Source: JAYOEY01 sp038120295
Lineage (GTDB): Bacteria > Pseudomonadota > Alphaproteobacteria > MPNO01 > UBA2964
Assembly (NCBI GenBank): GCA_038120295.1
Contig: JAYOLL010000026.1
Coordinates: 1-52,704, forward strand
DNA length: 52,704 nt
Direction of reading: 5' to 3'
This document shows, piece by piece, positions 42,603 to 50,889 of the stretch (within the stretch, counting starts at the first letter, position 1; every line of letters begins with the position of its first letter). Made by a program: the position numbers and the translations under genes. The notes under the pieces are model-generated. The model was given only the letters and a program-made list of their open reading frames with translations, was not told the origin of the DNA and did not search any database.

Positions 42603-42929
42603 TCAGTTTTCGTCGAAACCGGCCTCAACCAGATCGGCAAGCGCCCCGACGGCCTGCGGGGAATCTTCGCCCGCTCCAGCGATTTCGATCCGGGTTCCCG
42701 GTCCCGCTGCAAGCAGCATCAGCCCCATGATCGAGAGGCCGGAAACCGTCATGCCATTGCCGGATACCAGGATCTCGGAATCGAATTCTTCTGCCAGCTT
42801 GGCGAAGCGGGCGGCCGCGCGGGCGTGCAGGCCTCGCTTATTGACGATTTCGACCTCCTGGCGCACGACGCTAGCGCCGCGGTCGGTGGAATTTCCCGAT
42901 CTTTCAGGGTCGCTCGATTCCGGCGTCAT
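42603..42929 (-). CDS. ptsH: HPr family phosphocarrier (NPr)
   Basis: 108 residues with a 20-residue N-terminal extension. The active-site histidine is His35 in NKRGLHARAAARF and the regulatory serine is Ser66 in VSGLSIMGLM, equivalent to His15 and Ser46 of Bacillus HPr. Ser66 is the expected target of the HprK encoded upstream. It carries phosphate from EI-Ntr to EIIA-Man and PtsN. TAATG overlap with the EIIA gene couples their translation. Confidence 0.95.
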   Translation of the reverse strand: MTPESSDPERSGNSTDRGASVVRQEVEIVNKRGLHARAAARFAKLAEEFDSEILVSGNGMTVSGLSIMGLMLLAAGPGTRIEIAGAGEDSPQAVGALADLVEAGFDEN

Positions 42930-43333
42930 TAATTCCGGTCCGCCAGCAGCTGGGATGCGACATTGATGTATTTTCGTCCCGCCTCCTGCGCGTCGTTTAC
43001 GGCTTCGTGCAGCGATTTGCCCTGACGGACGCGGGCAAGCTGTACCAGCATCGGCAGGTTCACCCCCGCAATAACCTCGATGTTGGTTTCGTTCATGACA
43101 GATATGGCCAGGTTCGACGGCGTGCCGCCGAACAGGTCAGTAAGGACCACTGCGCCATCGCCCATGTCTGTCTCGCCGATTGCTGCCAGAATATCGAGCC
43201 GCCGCTGCTCCATGTCGTCTTCCGGCTGAATGCAGACGGTTGCCATCTGCTCCTGAGCGCCGACGACATGCTCCAGCGCGCCGCGCAGTTCGTCCGCAAG
43301 GCGACCGTGGGTAACGAGAACAATTCCGATCAT
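42929..43333 (-). CDS. manX: PTS EIIA-Man family regulator
   Basis: 134-residue EIIA of the mannose/fructose type. The phosphohistidine is His9 in IVLVTHGRLADELRGAL; VLTDLFGGTPSNLAI and VIAGVNLPMLVQLAR are family signatures. No IIB, IIC or IID partner is near, so a regulatory rather than transport role is expected, as described for alphaproteobacterial PTS-Ntr branches. It follows rapZ by 28 bp. Confidence 0.94.
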   Translation of the reverse strand: MIGIVLVTHGRLADELRGALEHVVGAQEQMATVCIQPEDDMEQRRLDILAAIGETDMGDGAVVLTDLFGGTPSNLAISVMNETNIEVIAGVNLPMLVQLARVRQGKSLHEAVNDAQEAGRKYINVASQLLADRN

Positions 43334-43361
43334 CGAAATTCCGCCAATTCCTGTTTAGCCT

Positions 43362-44312
43362 CTATCTGGCTGCGGTATCCGCACTGTCCTGCAGTTCACG
43401 ATGGGCGACGCTCGCCTGTTCTCCGCGTCCCGTCAACCACGCCGTTAACCGGTCTGCAACATAAACCGACCGGTGCTGACCGCCGGTGCAGCCGATCGCT
43501 ATCGTGAGATAGGTTTTTCCTTCCTGCTGAAATCTTGGAAGCAGCGGTGCGACCAGTCCCGTCATAGCCTCGAAAAACTCCTCGAAGCCCGCATCGGCTG
43601 CGATAAACGCCGCGACTTCGGGATCCAGGCCGGTGCGGGCCCGCAGGTCCGGTTCGTAATGGGGATTCTTGAGGAAGCGGGCGTCGAAAACGAGGTCAGC
43701 CTCGCGGGGGAGCCCGCGTCGGAAGGAAAAGGAGACCACGGATATTGCGAGTTTCGATTCGATATCGAGCGAGAAGTGTCCCCGTACGAGTTGCCTGAGA
43801 TCGTTGAGCGCGAAGTCCGTGGTGTCGATGACGAGGTCCGACCGGTCCCTTAGCGCGAGTACCATACGGCGTTCGTGCCTGATGCCGTCGAGAACCGGTC
43901 GGTCCGCTGCGAGCGGGTGACGCCGGCGGGTCTCGGTATAGCGGCGGCGCAGGACTTCGTCTTCGCAATCGAGAAAGACAAGCCGGACTTCCAGGCCGGG
44001 GGCATCCGCCAGCGTGTCGACGAACGCCAGAAGTTCGTCGACGCCAAAATCGCGAGTCCGGATATCGACGCCGATGGCGACCGGCGATCGCTTTTCGGTC
44101 GACCGGGTTTCGCCGGCGCCGATCAGCGATGGCAGGAGCGACAACGGCATGTTGTCGACGGCTTCGTATCCAAGATCCTCAAGCGCCTTGAGCGCGGAGC
44201 TCTTGCCTGCGCCGGACATGCCGGTGACCAGCAAAAAGCGGGTCGGCGCCATAGCGTCCTCCGACGCAGGTCGCGAATCCTGTGCAGACATCGCAGCGGA
44301 CTCCGTGCTCAT
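43362..44312 (-). CDS. rapZ: RapZ nucleotide-binding protein
   Basis: 316 residues. Walker A GMSGAGKS is at residues 31-38 after a 22-residue extension. The family stretches ALEDLGYEAVDNMPLSLLPSL, VRLVFLDCEDEVLRRRYTETRRRHPL, FSFRRGLPREADLVFDARFLKNPHY and IAIGCTGGQHRSVYVADRL are intact. In E. coli RapZ steers RNase E to the GlmZ small RNA and so sets glucosamine-6-P synthesis. Its alphaproteobacterial role is less clear, but the cell-wall recycling genes downstream are suggestive. It overlaps hprK by 4 bp. Confidence 0.94.
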   Translation of the reverse strand: MSTESAAMSAQDSRPASEDAMAPTRFLLVTGMSGAGKSSALKALEDLGYEAVDNMPLSLLPSLIGAGETRSTEKRSPVAIGVDIRTRDFGVDELLAFVDTLADAPGLEVRLVFLDCEDEVLRRRYTETRRRHPLAADRPVLDGIRHERRMVLALRDRSDLVIDTTDFALNDLRQLVRGHFSLDIESKLAISVVSFSFRRGLPREADLVFDARFLKNPHYEPDLRARTGLDPEVAAFIAADAGFEEFFEAMTGLVAPLLPRFQQEGKTYLTIAIGCTGGQHRSVYVADRLTAWLTGRGEQASVAHRELQDSADTAAR

Positions 44313-44773
44313 TCCGGCGCACTATCGCGCGTCGATCTGTTCGCTTCAAGCGACGCAAGATAAAGCCGCAGTTTTGCAGCCGCCGAAGCCTCGAACGGCG
44401 CGAGGTCGATCCGGGGAAGGGAAATTCCCTTTACGAGACACATCGTCGGGTCCGGCAGCCGGTCAATTTCCGCGCTGGACACAAGATCGGCGACAAGCGA
44501 GACCGTCGCCGTCTGCCACGGCTGGTTTTCCAGAATGCCGATGCCGCGAACTTCGATTTTTCCCGCCAGCGCATCCGGCGGCGATGCGAAGATCATCCCG
44601 TCGCGAGCTTCCAGGACAACCTGGTCGTCCGCGACGAGGATTCCGCCTTCGTCGAGAAGTCTGAGCGCCAGGTCTGACTTGCCGCTCCCTGAAGGCCCTC
44701 TCAGCAGTACGGCGCGCCTTCCGATCGCGACGCAGCTCGCATGTGTCGGATGGGTCGCCACGATTTCAGCCAT
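44309..44773 (-). CDS. hprK: HPr kinase/phosphorylase, short alphaproteobacterial form
   Basis: 154 residues, only the C-terminal catalytic domain of the roughly 310-residue Gram-positive enzyme. The P-loop GPSGSGKS is at 26-33, ILVADDQVVLE follows, and the signature EVRGIGILE is near residue 73. It phosphorylates Ser66 of HPr in response to metabolite state. The ATG at 44773 overlaps the chvG stop by 8 bp. The upstream open frame lies within chvG and is not family sequence. Confidence 0.93.
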   Translation of the reverse strand: MAEIVATHPTHASCVAIGRRAVLLRGPSGSGKSDLALRLLDEGGILVADDQVVLEARDGMIFASPPDALAGKIEVRGIGILENQPWQTATVSLVADLVSSAEIDRLPDPTMCLVKGISLPRIDLAPFEASAAAKLRLYLASLEANRSTRDSAPE

Positions 44774-46460
44774 TCGCAAGCGGCAATCTGACGACAAAAC
44801 GCGCGCCTGCGATCTCGCCGCGTTCGTTCCGGCGGTTCTCCGCCATGATAGATCCGTCGTGCGCATCGACGATCTGCCGTGAAATGCTGAGACCCAGGCC
44901 TGAATGGGTGCCGAACTGTTCGCCTTCAGGACGTTCGCTGTAGAACCGTTCGAAAATCCGGGTGAGGCTGCTTTCGGGAATACCGGGACCGTCGTCTTCG
45001 ACACGCGCCCAGGCTTCGTTACCTCTTGTTTCTACCGTGACGGCGACCTGCCCGTCCGGCGGGCTGAAAGAGAGGGCGTTGATCAGCAAATTCTGGAAAA
45101 CCTGGACGAGACGGCCCTCGTTGCCCAGAACGGTCACCGGCTGATCGGTTGAGGCGGAAAAGAAGATGTCCTTTCCCTCGTGCGCGCCGGACGTTCTGTG
45201 AACCTCGACCAGCGCAGACAGCAGGCGGGAGAGATCGAGCGGCGCCGGTTCGTCGCGCGACAGCTCCGCGTCGAGCCGCGATGCATCGGAAATGTCGGAA
45301 ATAAGCCGGTCAAGCCGCTGAACGTCATCCTGGATGACTTCCATCAGTCGGGCCTGCTGTTTCGGATCCGTTACCCTTGCCGCAGTTTCGATGGCGCTCC
45401 GCAGCGAGGTCAGGGGATTCTTGATTTCATGGGCGACATCGGCGGCGAAGCTCTCGATGGCGTCCAGGCGCCGCCACAGGGCCTCGGTCATGGCGCGGAG
45501 ATCGCGGGCCAGATCGCCGATTTCGTCGTTTCGGGAATCGAAGGCGGGGATTGCGGCCGGATCCCGCCCCGGCATCACGCGCACGCGGTCGGCCGCGTCG
45601 GCCAGGCGGCGCAGAGGACGCGCGATGGTGCCGGCGAGATAGACTGACAGCAGAACCGTGATGGCGAGAGCCGCAGCAAATACCTTGAGAATGTCATATC
45701 GAACGGACTGCAGGGCAGTGTCGATTTTCTTTCCGTCCGCGGTGAGCAGCACGACGCCAATGACCTTCTTGAAGCGCTGCACCGGTGCGGCGGCGCTCAG
45801 GACCAGCGTTCCGTGTTCGTCTATACGCAGTCGCGTCGCCGCATCCCCGGCCAGCGCATCCATCGCTTCGCGGTAATCCGAAGCCCTTGAGTCCGATGTT
45901 TCGAGGTATCGCGGCAGGTGCCTTCGCCCCGGCAGCAGGCTGAGGACCCATTCATAGACGGGGTCGACCAGGCTGGTAACGAACCCCTCTTCTTCCGGGG
46001 GCGGCAATTCGACAATCTGAACCTCCGCGCCGGACGGTCCCAGGACGCGCCGCGAATCCGCGATCAGGAGTCCATCCTTGTCGTAGAGACGGGCACGGGT
46101 ACGAATCGGAGCGACGAGACGCCGCAGCATCGGTCCGGCGATGTCCGACCGGATTTCCAGGCCGCCGACCTCGCTTGTCGCATAGGCGCCTTCGCCCAGG
46201 GCGCCCGCAAAAATCTCCGCCTCGGTCCGCAGGCCCGCAAGCTCTCCGTCGATCAGGTTTGTTTCGTAGCGGCCCAGAAAAAGCAGGCCGGCGACAAGAA
46301 AGACCAGCGCGGTGATGTTAACGACGAGAATGCGTCGTGTGAGCGGCGAGAACCGGCCCCGATGGCGCCTGGTCTCCGCCGGAGGAGCCCGTTGCGCGGC
46401 GATCCGCTTGTCAGATGCGTCGTCGGCACCGCTCGGACGGGGTTCTTTGCCCCGCGTCAA
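44766..46460 (-). CDS. chvG: sensor histidine kinase ChvG/BvrS
   Basis: 564 residues. Membrane helices at about 44-63 and 259-279 flank a periplasmic sensor domain; HAMP about 280-332; H-box FAADVAHEIKNPLTSLRSA with His344; HATPase boxes INALSFSPPDGQ, DDGPGIPE and HSGLGLSISRQIV. With ChvI it senses acidity and envelope state in Rhizobiales. The start is TTG at 46460 with GGAG 9 bp upstream, 39 bp after chvI. The periplasmic inhibitor ExoR is not in the window. Confidence 0.93.
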   Translation of the reverse strand: MTRGKEPRPSGADDASDKRIAAQRAPPAETRRHRGRFSPLTRRILVVNITALVFLVAGLLFLGRYETNLIDGELAGLRTEAEIFAGALGEGAYATSEVGGLEIRSDIAGPMLRRLVAPIRTRARLYDKDGLLIADSRRVLGPSGAEVQIVELPPPEEEGFVTSLVDPVYEWVLSLLPGRRHLPRYLETSDSRASDYREAMDALAGDAATRLRIDEHGTLVLSAAAPVQRFKKVIGVVLLTADGKKIDTALQSVRYDILKVFAAALAITVLLSVYLAGTIARPLRRLADAADRVRVMPGRDPAAIPAFDSRNDEIGDLARDLRAMTEALWRRLDAIESFAADVAHEIKNPLTSLRSAIETAARVTDPKQQARLMEVIQDDVQRLDRLISDISDASRLDAELSRDEPAPLDLSRLLSALVEVHRTSGAHEGKDIFFSASTDQPVTVLGNEGRLVQVFQNLLINALSFSPPDGQVAVTVETRGNEAWARVEDDGPGIPESSLTRIFERFYSERPEGEQFGTHSGLGLSISRQIVDAHDGSIMAENRRNERGEIAGARFVVRLPLANG

Positions 46461-46499
46461 AACCGTCTCTCCGGTCTCCCTGTATCCGAGCGGGTCCGC

Positions 46500-47201
46500 T
46501 TACCCGTCGCGATACCGGTAGCCCACCCCGTACAGGGTTTCGATCTGATCGAAATCGTCGTCGACCATTCTGAATTTCTTGCGCAGCCGCTTGATGTGGC
46601 TGTCGATCGTCCGGTCGTCGACGTAGATATGTTCCCCATAAGCCGCATCCATGAGCTGATCGCGGTTCTTGACGTGACCCGGCCGCGCGGCCAGGGCCTT
46701 TACGATCAGGAATTCGGTGACCGTCAGGTTTACCGGCTCGCCCTTCCAGGTGCAAAGGTGACGCGAGGAATCGAGGATCAGGTCGCCCCGCACGATCGGC
46801 GGTTCCGCCCCCCCTTCGTCGGCATTGTCGGACTGCCCGTCGCGCCGCCTAAGCAAGGCGCGAATCCGTTCCAGCAGCAGCCTCTGCGAAAACGGTTTCT
46901 TGACGTAGTCGTCGGCGCCCATGCGGAGGCCCAGGATCTCGTCGACTTCCTCGTCCTTGGATGTCAGGAAGATGATCGGCATATCGCTGTCGCGGCGAAG
47001 ATGCTCCAACAGCTCCATCCCATCCATACGGGGCATCTTGATGTCGAGGATGGCGAGGTCCGCGCCGCGCGCGGTGAGCCCTCTGAGCGCAGTGTCCCCG
47101 TCATTGAAGGTGCGCACGGAGAAGCCTTCCGCCTCAAGCGCCATCGATACCGACGTCAGAATATTGCGATCGTCATCAACCAGGGCGATGGTGTGAGTCA
47201 T
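46500..47201 (-). CDS. chvI: response regulator ChvI/BvrR
   Basis: 233-residue OmpR/PhoB-family regulator. The receiver has the acidic pair in IALVDDDRNI, phospho-Asp53 in LAILDIKMPRMDGME, and Lys in FLTSKDEEV; the winged helix at about 130-230 includes LTVTEFLIVKALAARPGHVKNRDQLMDAAYG and DRTIDSHIKRLRKKF. It heads the minus-strand block with chvG, hprK, rapZ and the PTS genes, an arrangement like the Brucella bvrRS locus. An inverted repeat lies 38 bp upstream. Confidence 0.95.
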   Translation of the reverse strand: MTHTIALVDDDRNILTSVSMALEAEGFSVRTFNDGDTALRGLTARGADLAILDIKMPRMDGMELLEHLRRDSDMPIIFLTSKDEEVDEILGLRMGADDYVKKPFSQRLLLERIRALLRRRDGQSDNADEGGAEPPIVRGDLILDSSRHLCTWKGEPVNLTVTEFLIVKALAARPGHVKNRDQLMDAAYGEHIYVDDRTIDSHIKRLRKKFRMVDDDFDQIETLYGVGYRYRDG

Positions 47202-47238
47202 TTCTAACCCCCGACTCTATGGTGTGGTCTGTGGTCCG

Positions 47239-47264
47239 TAATATCGTCACCTTGCACGATATTA
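47239..47264. promoter_or_regulatory. 9-8-9 inverted repeat between chvI and hugZ
   Basis: TAATATCGT (47239-47247) and ACGATATTA (47256-47264) are perfect complements with an 8-bp spacer. There is no U-tract, so it reads as an operator rather than a terminator. It lies in the 175-bp divergent region and could serve either gene. Confidence 0.6.
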
Positions 47265-47267
47265 GCG

Positions 47268-47302
47268 GAATTAGGCCGAATTGGCGCGGGATTATGGCCG
47301 AA
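47268..47302. repeat. two direct repeats ending in GGCCGAA, 22 bp apart
   Basis: GAATTAGGCCGAA (47268-47280) and GATTATGGCCGAA (47290-47302) are spaced by two helical turns, which suits tandem binding of an OmpR-type dimer. Binding by ChvI itself is inference. Confidence 0.5.
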
Positions 47303-47376
47303 CCGGGGCAAATAGGTCACAGGCGACCGGATAAAATGCGTTGACCGCGAGGAATGTCGTCCCAACAATAAATGCA

Positions 47377-48135
47377 ATGCAGGAAGACCGGGATCAGACA
47401 GATACGGAGCGTGGCGCCAAGGCGCGCCGGACAGTGCGGGCTCTCGGCCGGGCGGCGCTGGCGACATCCATGGCGGAGAACGGAGCGCCTTATGCATCGC
47501 TCGCGATGGTCGCAACCGACCATTCCGGCTGTCCGTTGATACTGCTCTCCGATCTTGCCGAGCATACCCGGAATATCCGGGCGAATCCGGCGGCGAGCCT
47601 GTTGTTCGACGCGACGGAGGGCCTCGACAACCCGTTGACGGGAACCCGGGTGACCCAGCTGGGCGCGGTTTCGAAGATCGATGACGGGGCTGAGCGAGAA
47701 AGGCTCATGGCACGCTATCTGGCGCGGCATCCCGATGCCGCCGTTTATGCCGGGTTCGCCGATTTCAACCTGTATCGCCTCGATGTCGAGCGTGTCCATG
47801 TCGTCGCCGGGTTTGGAGTGATCTTCTGGCTGTCAGGCGATGCGTTTCTGGCCGGGTCCGAGCGGGTGGCGGAGGTCGCAGCGGCGGAATCGGAGATCGT
47901 CGCGCACGTGAACCAGGATCATTCGGATACTGTTCGTCTTTTTGCACAGGTTTTTGCGGGCGGTGCGGACGGCCCATGGAAAATAACCGCAGCCGACTGC
48001 GACGGCGTCGAGATCGGACTCGGAAACAGACGCAAAAGAATCCCGTTCGATAAATCGGTCTTTACCGCCGCCGATGCTAGGGCGGCATTGATTACCCTTG
48101 TGGAAAAAGCCCGGAGAAGGGCGGAAAACCGCTGA
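47377..48135 (+). CDS. HugZ-like pyridoxamine 5'-phosphate oxidase-fold protein
   Basis: 252 residues. The N-terminal FMN-binding split barrel (about 15-150) has ALATSMAENGAPYASLAMVATDHSGCPLILLSDLAEHTRNI and ANPAASLLFD. The C-terminal DUF2470 domain (about 165-250) has EIVAHVNQDHSDTVRLFAQV. The combination is that of HugZ-type heme-utilisation proteins. Substrate use here is unproven. The start ATG 47377 lacks a clear ribosome site; a TTG at 47341 is in frame. It stands between chvI and pckA, which adjoin directly in some Rhizobiales. Confidence 0.83.
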   Translation: MQEDRDQTDTERGAKARRTVRALGRAALATSMAENGAPYASLAMVATDHSGCPLILLSDLAEHTRNIRANPAASLLFDATEGLDNPLTGTRVTQLGAVSKIDDGAERERLMARYLARHPDAAVYAGFADFNLYRLDVERVHVVAGFGVIFWLSGDAFLAGSERVAEVAAAESEIVAHVNQDHSDTVRLFAQVFAGGADGPWKITAADCDGVEIGLGNRRKRIPFDKSVFTAADARAALITLVEKARRRAENR

Positions 48136-48156
48136 AAACCGGCGAATCGTCTTTGG

Positions 48157-48185
48157 TTGAACTCGCCGGTTGTTATGGTTATGTT
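48157..48185 (+). promoter_or_regulatory. sigma-70-type promoter of pckA
   Basis: TTGAAC (48157-48162) and TATGTT (48180-48185) are 17 bp apart, giving a leader of about 100 nt. It begins 21 bp after the hugZ-like stop. Confidence 0.55.
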
Positions 48186-48249
48186 GGCCCCGATTTTGAG
48201 GCTCGCTGGCTCGTTCGCGACCGAAATGCGGGCCATGCAAGCAGGATAT

Positions 48250-48267
48250 GGCCCGCCCGTGCGGGCC
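48250..48267 (+). promoter_or_regulatory. GC-rich hairpin in the pckA leader
   Basis: GGCCCGC (48250-48256) pairs with GCGGGCC (48261-48267) around CCGT, 14 bp before the AGGAG ribosome site. It may affect mRNA stability or initiation. No U-tract follows. Confidence 0.45.
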
Positions 48268-48290
48268 TGCATCTATTTCAGGAGAATACA

Positions 48291-49901
48291 GTGGATCAGA
48301 CCGGGACGTACAAAAGCAGCTTCGGCGTCGACAACCATGGGCTCTCGGGGCTCAGCACCCTGCACTGGAATCAGGGCGCGCCCCAGCTTTATGAGGCGGG
48401 TCTGCGGCGCGGCGAGGGCGAGCTGTCGGTCGACGGCGCGTTCGTGACGAAGACCGGCGAGTACACCGGACGGTCGCCCAAGGACAAGTTCATGATCGAA
48501 GACGCGTCGATCAAGGACGATGTCTGGTGGGGCCCGGTCAACCAGCCGCTCGGCGCGGACAAGTTCGACATCGTCCACGCCCGCATGATGGATTACTTCA
48601 AGGGCAAGGAAGCGTTTGTTCAGGACTGCTACTGCGGCGCCGACCCGGCCTACCGCCTGCCGGTGCGTGTCATTACCGAAAACGCCTGGCACAGCCTGTT
48701 TGCCCGTAACATGTTCATCAAGCCGGCGAACGAAGACTATGCGAACTTCACGCCGGAATGGACCGTCATTCAGGCGCCCGATTTCCACTCGGTGCCTGAA
48801 ACCGACGGCACCAACAGCGAAGTCTGCATTATGGTGAACATTCCGCGCAAAACAGTTCTGGTCGCGGGCAGTCACTATACCGGCGAGATCAAGAAGAGCA
48901 TCTTCGGCGTGATGAACTGGATCCTGCCGGCGCTGGGCGTGATGACCATGCACTGCTCGGCGAACCAGGGGCCCAGGGGAGACACGGCGATCTTCTTCGG
49001 CCTGTCGGGCACCGGCAAGACGACGCTGTCGTCGGATTCCACCCGCACACTGATCGGCGACGACGAGACCGGCTGGTCGGATAACGGCGTGTTCAATTTC
49101 GAGGGCGGCTGCTACGCCAAGACGATCAACCTGTCGGCGGAGGCCGAGCCGGAAATTTACGCCGCTTCGCGCCGTTTCGGCACCATCCTCGAAAACGTGG
49201 TGCTCGATCCGGTCACGCGGATGCCCGATTTCGACGACGGCTCGCTAGCCGAGAACGCGCGGTCGTCCTATCCGCTCAGCTATCTCGATAATATCAGCGA
49301 CACCGGCATGGGCGGCCACCCCGAAAACATCATCATGCTGACCGCGGATGCGTTCGGCGTCCTGCCGCCGATCAGCAAGCTGTCGGCCGAACAGGCGATG
49401 TATCACTTCCTTTCGGGCTACACGGCCAAGGTCGCCGGCACCGAGCGCGGTATGACGTCGGGCGCTGAAGCGACTTTCTCGACCTGCTTCGGCGCGCCCT
49501 TCCTGCCGCGCCATCCCACCGTCTATGCCAAGCTGCTGGGCGAGCGAATCGCCAAGCACAAGGCCAATTGCTGGCTGGTCAATACCGGCTGGAGCGGCGG
49601 CGGATACGGCGTTGGAGAACGGTTCAAGATCGCTCATACCCGCGCCATGGTGCGCGCCGCGATGGACGGCAAGCTCGCCACGGTCGGCACGGTGCGGGAT
49701 CCGAATTTCGGCCTGCTGGTGCCCGAGGGTTGCCCGGACGTGCCGAAGGAAGTCCTCTCGCCGCGTGAGACCTGGTCCGACAAGGACTCCTACGATTCCA
49801 CGTCCCAGCACCTGGCCAAGGAGTTCGAGAACAACTTCAAGCAGTTCGAATCCCACGTCGACGACAACGTCAACAAGGCCGGCATTCACGCGGCTGCGTG
49901 A
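48291..49901 (+). CDS. pckA: phosphoenolpyruvate carboxykinase (ATP)
   Basis: 536 residues. It converts oxaloacetate and ATP to PEP, the first committed step of gluconeogenesis. TGEYTGRSPKDKF, the kinase loop GLSGTGKTTLS, metal site DDETGWSD and GTERGMTSGAEATFSTCFGAPFLP are intact. The GTG at 48291 has AGGAG 6 bp upstream. The frame is open 138 bp further but only across the leader. Proximity to chvI/chvG and the PTS genes is conserved in Rhizobiales, where this circuit controls pckA. Confidence 0.97.
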   Translation: MDQTGTYKSSFGVDNHGLSGLSTLHWNQGAPQLYEAGLRRGEGELSVDGAFVTKTGEYTGRSPKDKFMIEDASIKDDVWWGPVNQPLGADKFDIVHARMMDYFKGKEAFVQDCYCGADPAYRLPVRVITENAWHSLFARNMFIKPANEDYANFTPEWTVIQAPDFHSVPETDGTNSEVCIMVNIPRKTVLVAGSHYTGEIKKSIFGVMNWILPALGVMTMHCSANQGPRGDTAIFFGLSGTGKTTLSSDSTRTLIGDDETGWSDNGVFNFEGGCYAKTINLSAEAEPEIYAASRRFGTILENVVLDPVTRMPDFDDGSLAENARSSYPLSYLDNISDTGMGGHPENIIMLTADAFGVLPPISKLSAEQAMYHFLSGYTAKVAGTERGMTSGAEATFSTCFGAPFLPRHPTVYAKLLGERIAKHKANCWLVNTGWSGGGYGVGERFKIAHTRAMVRAAMDGKLATVGTVRDPNFGLLVPEGCPDVPKEVLSPRETWSDKDSYDSTSQHLAKEFENNFKQFESHVDDNVNKAGIHAAA

Positions 49902-49922
49902 TTGGGACTGTTTCCAATTAAG

Positions 49923-49950
49923 AAGGCGGGTCTTCGGACCCGCCTTTTTT
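49923..49950 (+). terminator. rho-independent terminator of pckA
   Basis: A 10-bp perfect stem (49923-49932 with 49937-49946), a TTCG tetraloop and a run of six T (49945-49950) form a textbook terminator. Confidence 0.95.
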
Positions 49951-49956
49951 GATGTC

Positions 49957-49962
49957 TATAAT
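49957..49962 (+). promoter_or_regulatory. consensus -10 box 6 bp before the DMT transporter start
   Basis: TATAAT at 49957-49962. The expected transcription start falls at or next to the ATG at 49968, and no Shine-Dalgarno lies between. The -35 at 49933-49939 (TTCGGA/TCGGAC) is weak and inside the pckA terminator. Confidence 0.5.
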
Positions 49963-49967
49963 CATCC

Positions 49968-50879
49968 ATGACCAACCCAACCGGATTTCTGTCAGGCCTG
50001 CCTGAATTTTCTGCCCCGGTGCGCGCCGCCTTCTGGATCACCATGGCGGGGGTTTGTTTCACCCTGACCATGACGGCGGTGCGCCAGGTCACGCCGGAAC
50101 TGCACGTTTTCGAAACGGTGATGTTCCGCAGCCTGTTCGGCATCGCCTTCATGCTGCCGTGGCTGATCCGCAACGGCGTGTCGCAGATGCGCACGACGAA
50201 AGTGAAACTGTATGCCGCGCGCGGCAGCATGGCCTATATTGTTACCACGCTGTATTTCTTCGCCGCGACCATGATGCCGCTGGCGGACCTCGTATCGGTC
50301 ACTTTCACACGACCGATTTTCGGCACCATCGCCGCCATCCTGTTCCTGCACGAAGTTGCCCGCGCCCGCCGCTGGACCGCCATCGCCATTGGCTTCGCCG
50401 GCATGCTGATCATCATTCGTCCGGGCTTTACGACGCTCAATATCGGGATGCTGCTGGTGCTGGCCGGCGTGTGCTTTCAGACTTTCAACACCATCATCGT
50501 CAAGACGCTGACGAGAACCGAAGGCTCCGACACGATCGCGCTCTACCACACGCTGTTCATCCTGCCGCTCTCGGTCATTCCCGCGATTATCGTCTGGAAA
50601 ACGCCCAATCTCGAACAGCTCGCCTGGCTGGTGGCGGTGGGCGGCGCCGGTATCATGACCCAGCGCGCCATGACCCGTGCCTTTGCCGTGGCCGATGCCT
50701 CGCTGGTGCTGGCGATGTCCTATCTGCGCCTGCCGGTGGCAGCGCTGATGGGCTATCTGATCTTCAGCGAGGTCCCTGAAATCTGGGTCTGGATCGGCGG
50801 CGCAGTGATCGCCGGATCGTCCGCCTATATCGCGCGGCGCGAGGCTGTTCTGGCGCGCGAAGGGCGGGAGAACGCCTGA
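49968..50879 (+). CDS. DMT superfamily (EamA) transporter
   Basis: 303 residues with about ten membrane helices in two EamA repeats (about 20-150 and 160-295): FWITMAGVCFTLTMTAVRQVTPELHVFETVMFRSLFG, then ADLVSVTFTRPIFGTIAAILFLHEVARARRWTAIAIGFAGMLIIIRPG, ending LRLPVAALMGYLIFSEVPEIWVWIGGAVIAGS. It probably exports a metabolite or amino acid; the substrate is not evident. It sits behind the pckA terminator, so it has its own promoter. The 3' end faces the oxidase gene with 10 bp between. Confidence 0.9.
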   Translation: MTNPTGFLSGLPEFSAPVRAAFWITMAGVCFTLTMTAVRQVTPELHVFETVMFRSLFGIAFMLPWLIRNGVSQMRTTKVKLYAARGSMAYIVTTLYFFAATMMPLADLVSVTFTRPIFGTIAAILFLHEVARARRWTAIAIGFAGMLIIIRPGFTTLNIGMLLVLAGVCFQTFNTIIVKTLTRTEGSDTIALYHTLFILPLSVIPAIIVWKTPNLEQLAWLVAVGGAGIMTQRAMTRAFAVADASLVLAMSYLRLPVAALMGYLIFSEVPEIWVWIGGAVIAGSSAYIARREAVLAREGRENA

Positions 50880-50889
50880 AAGCCTGAGA

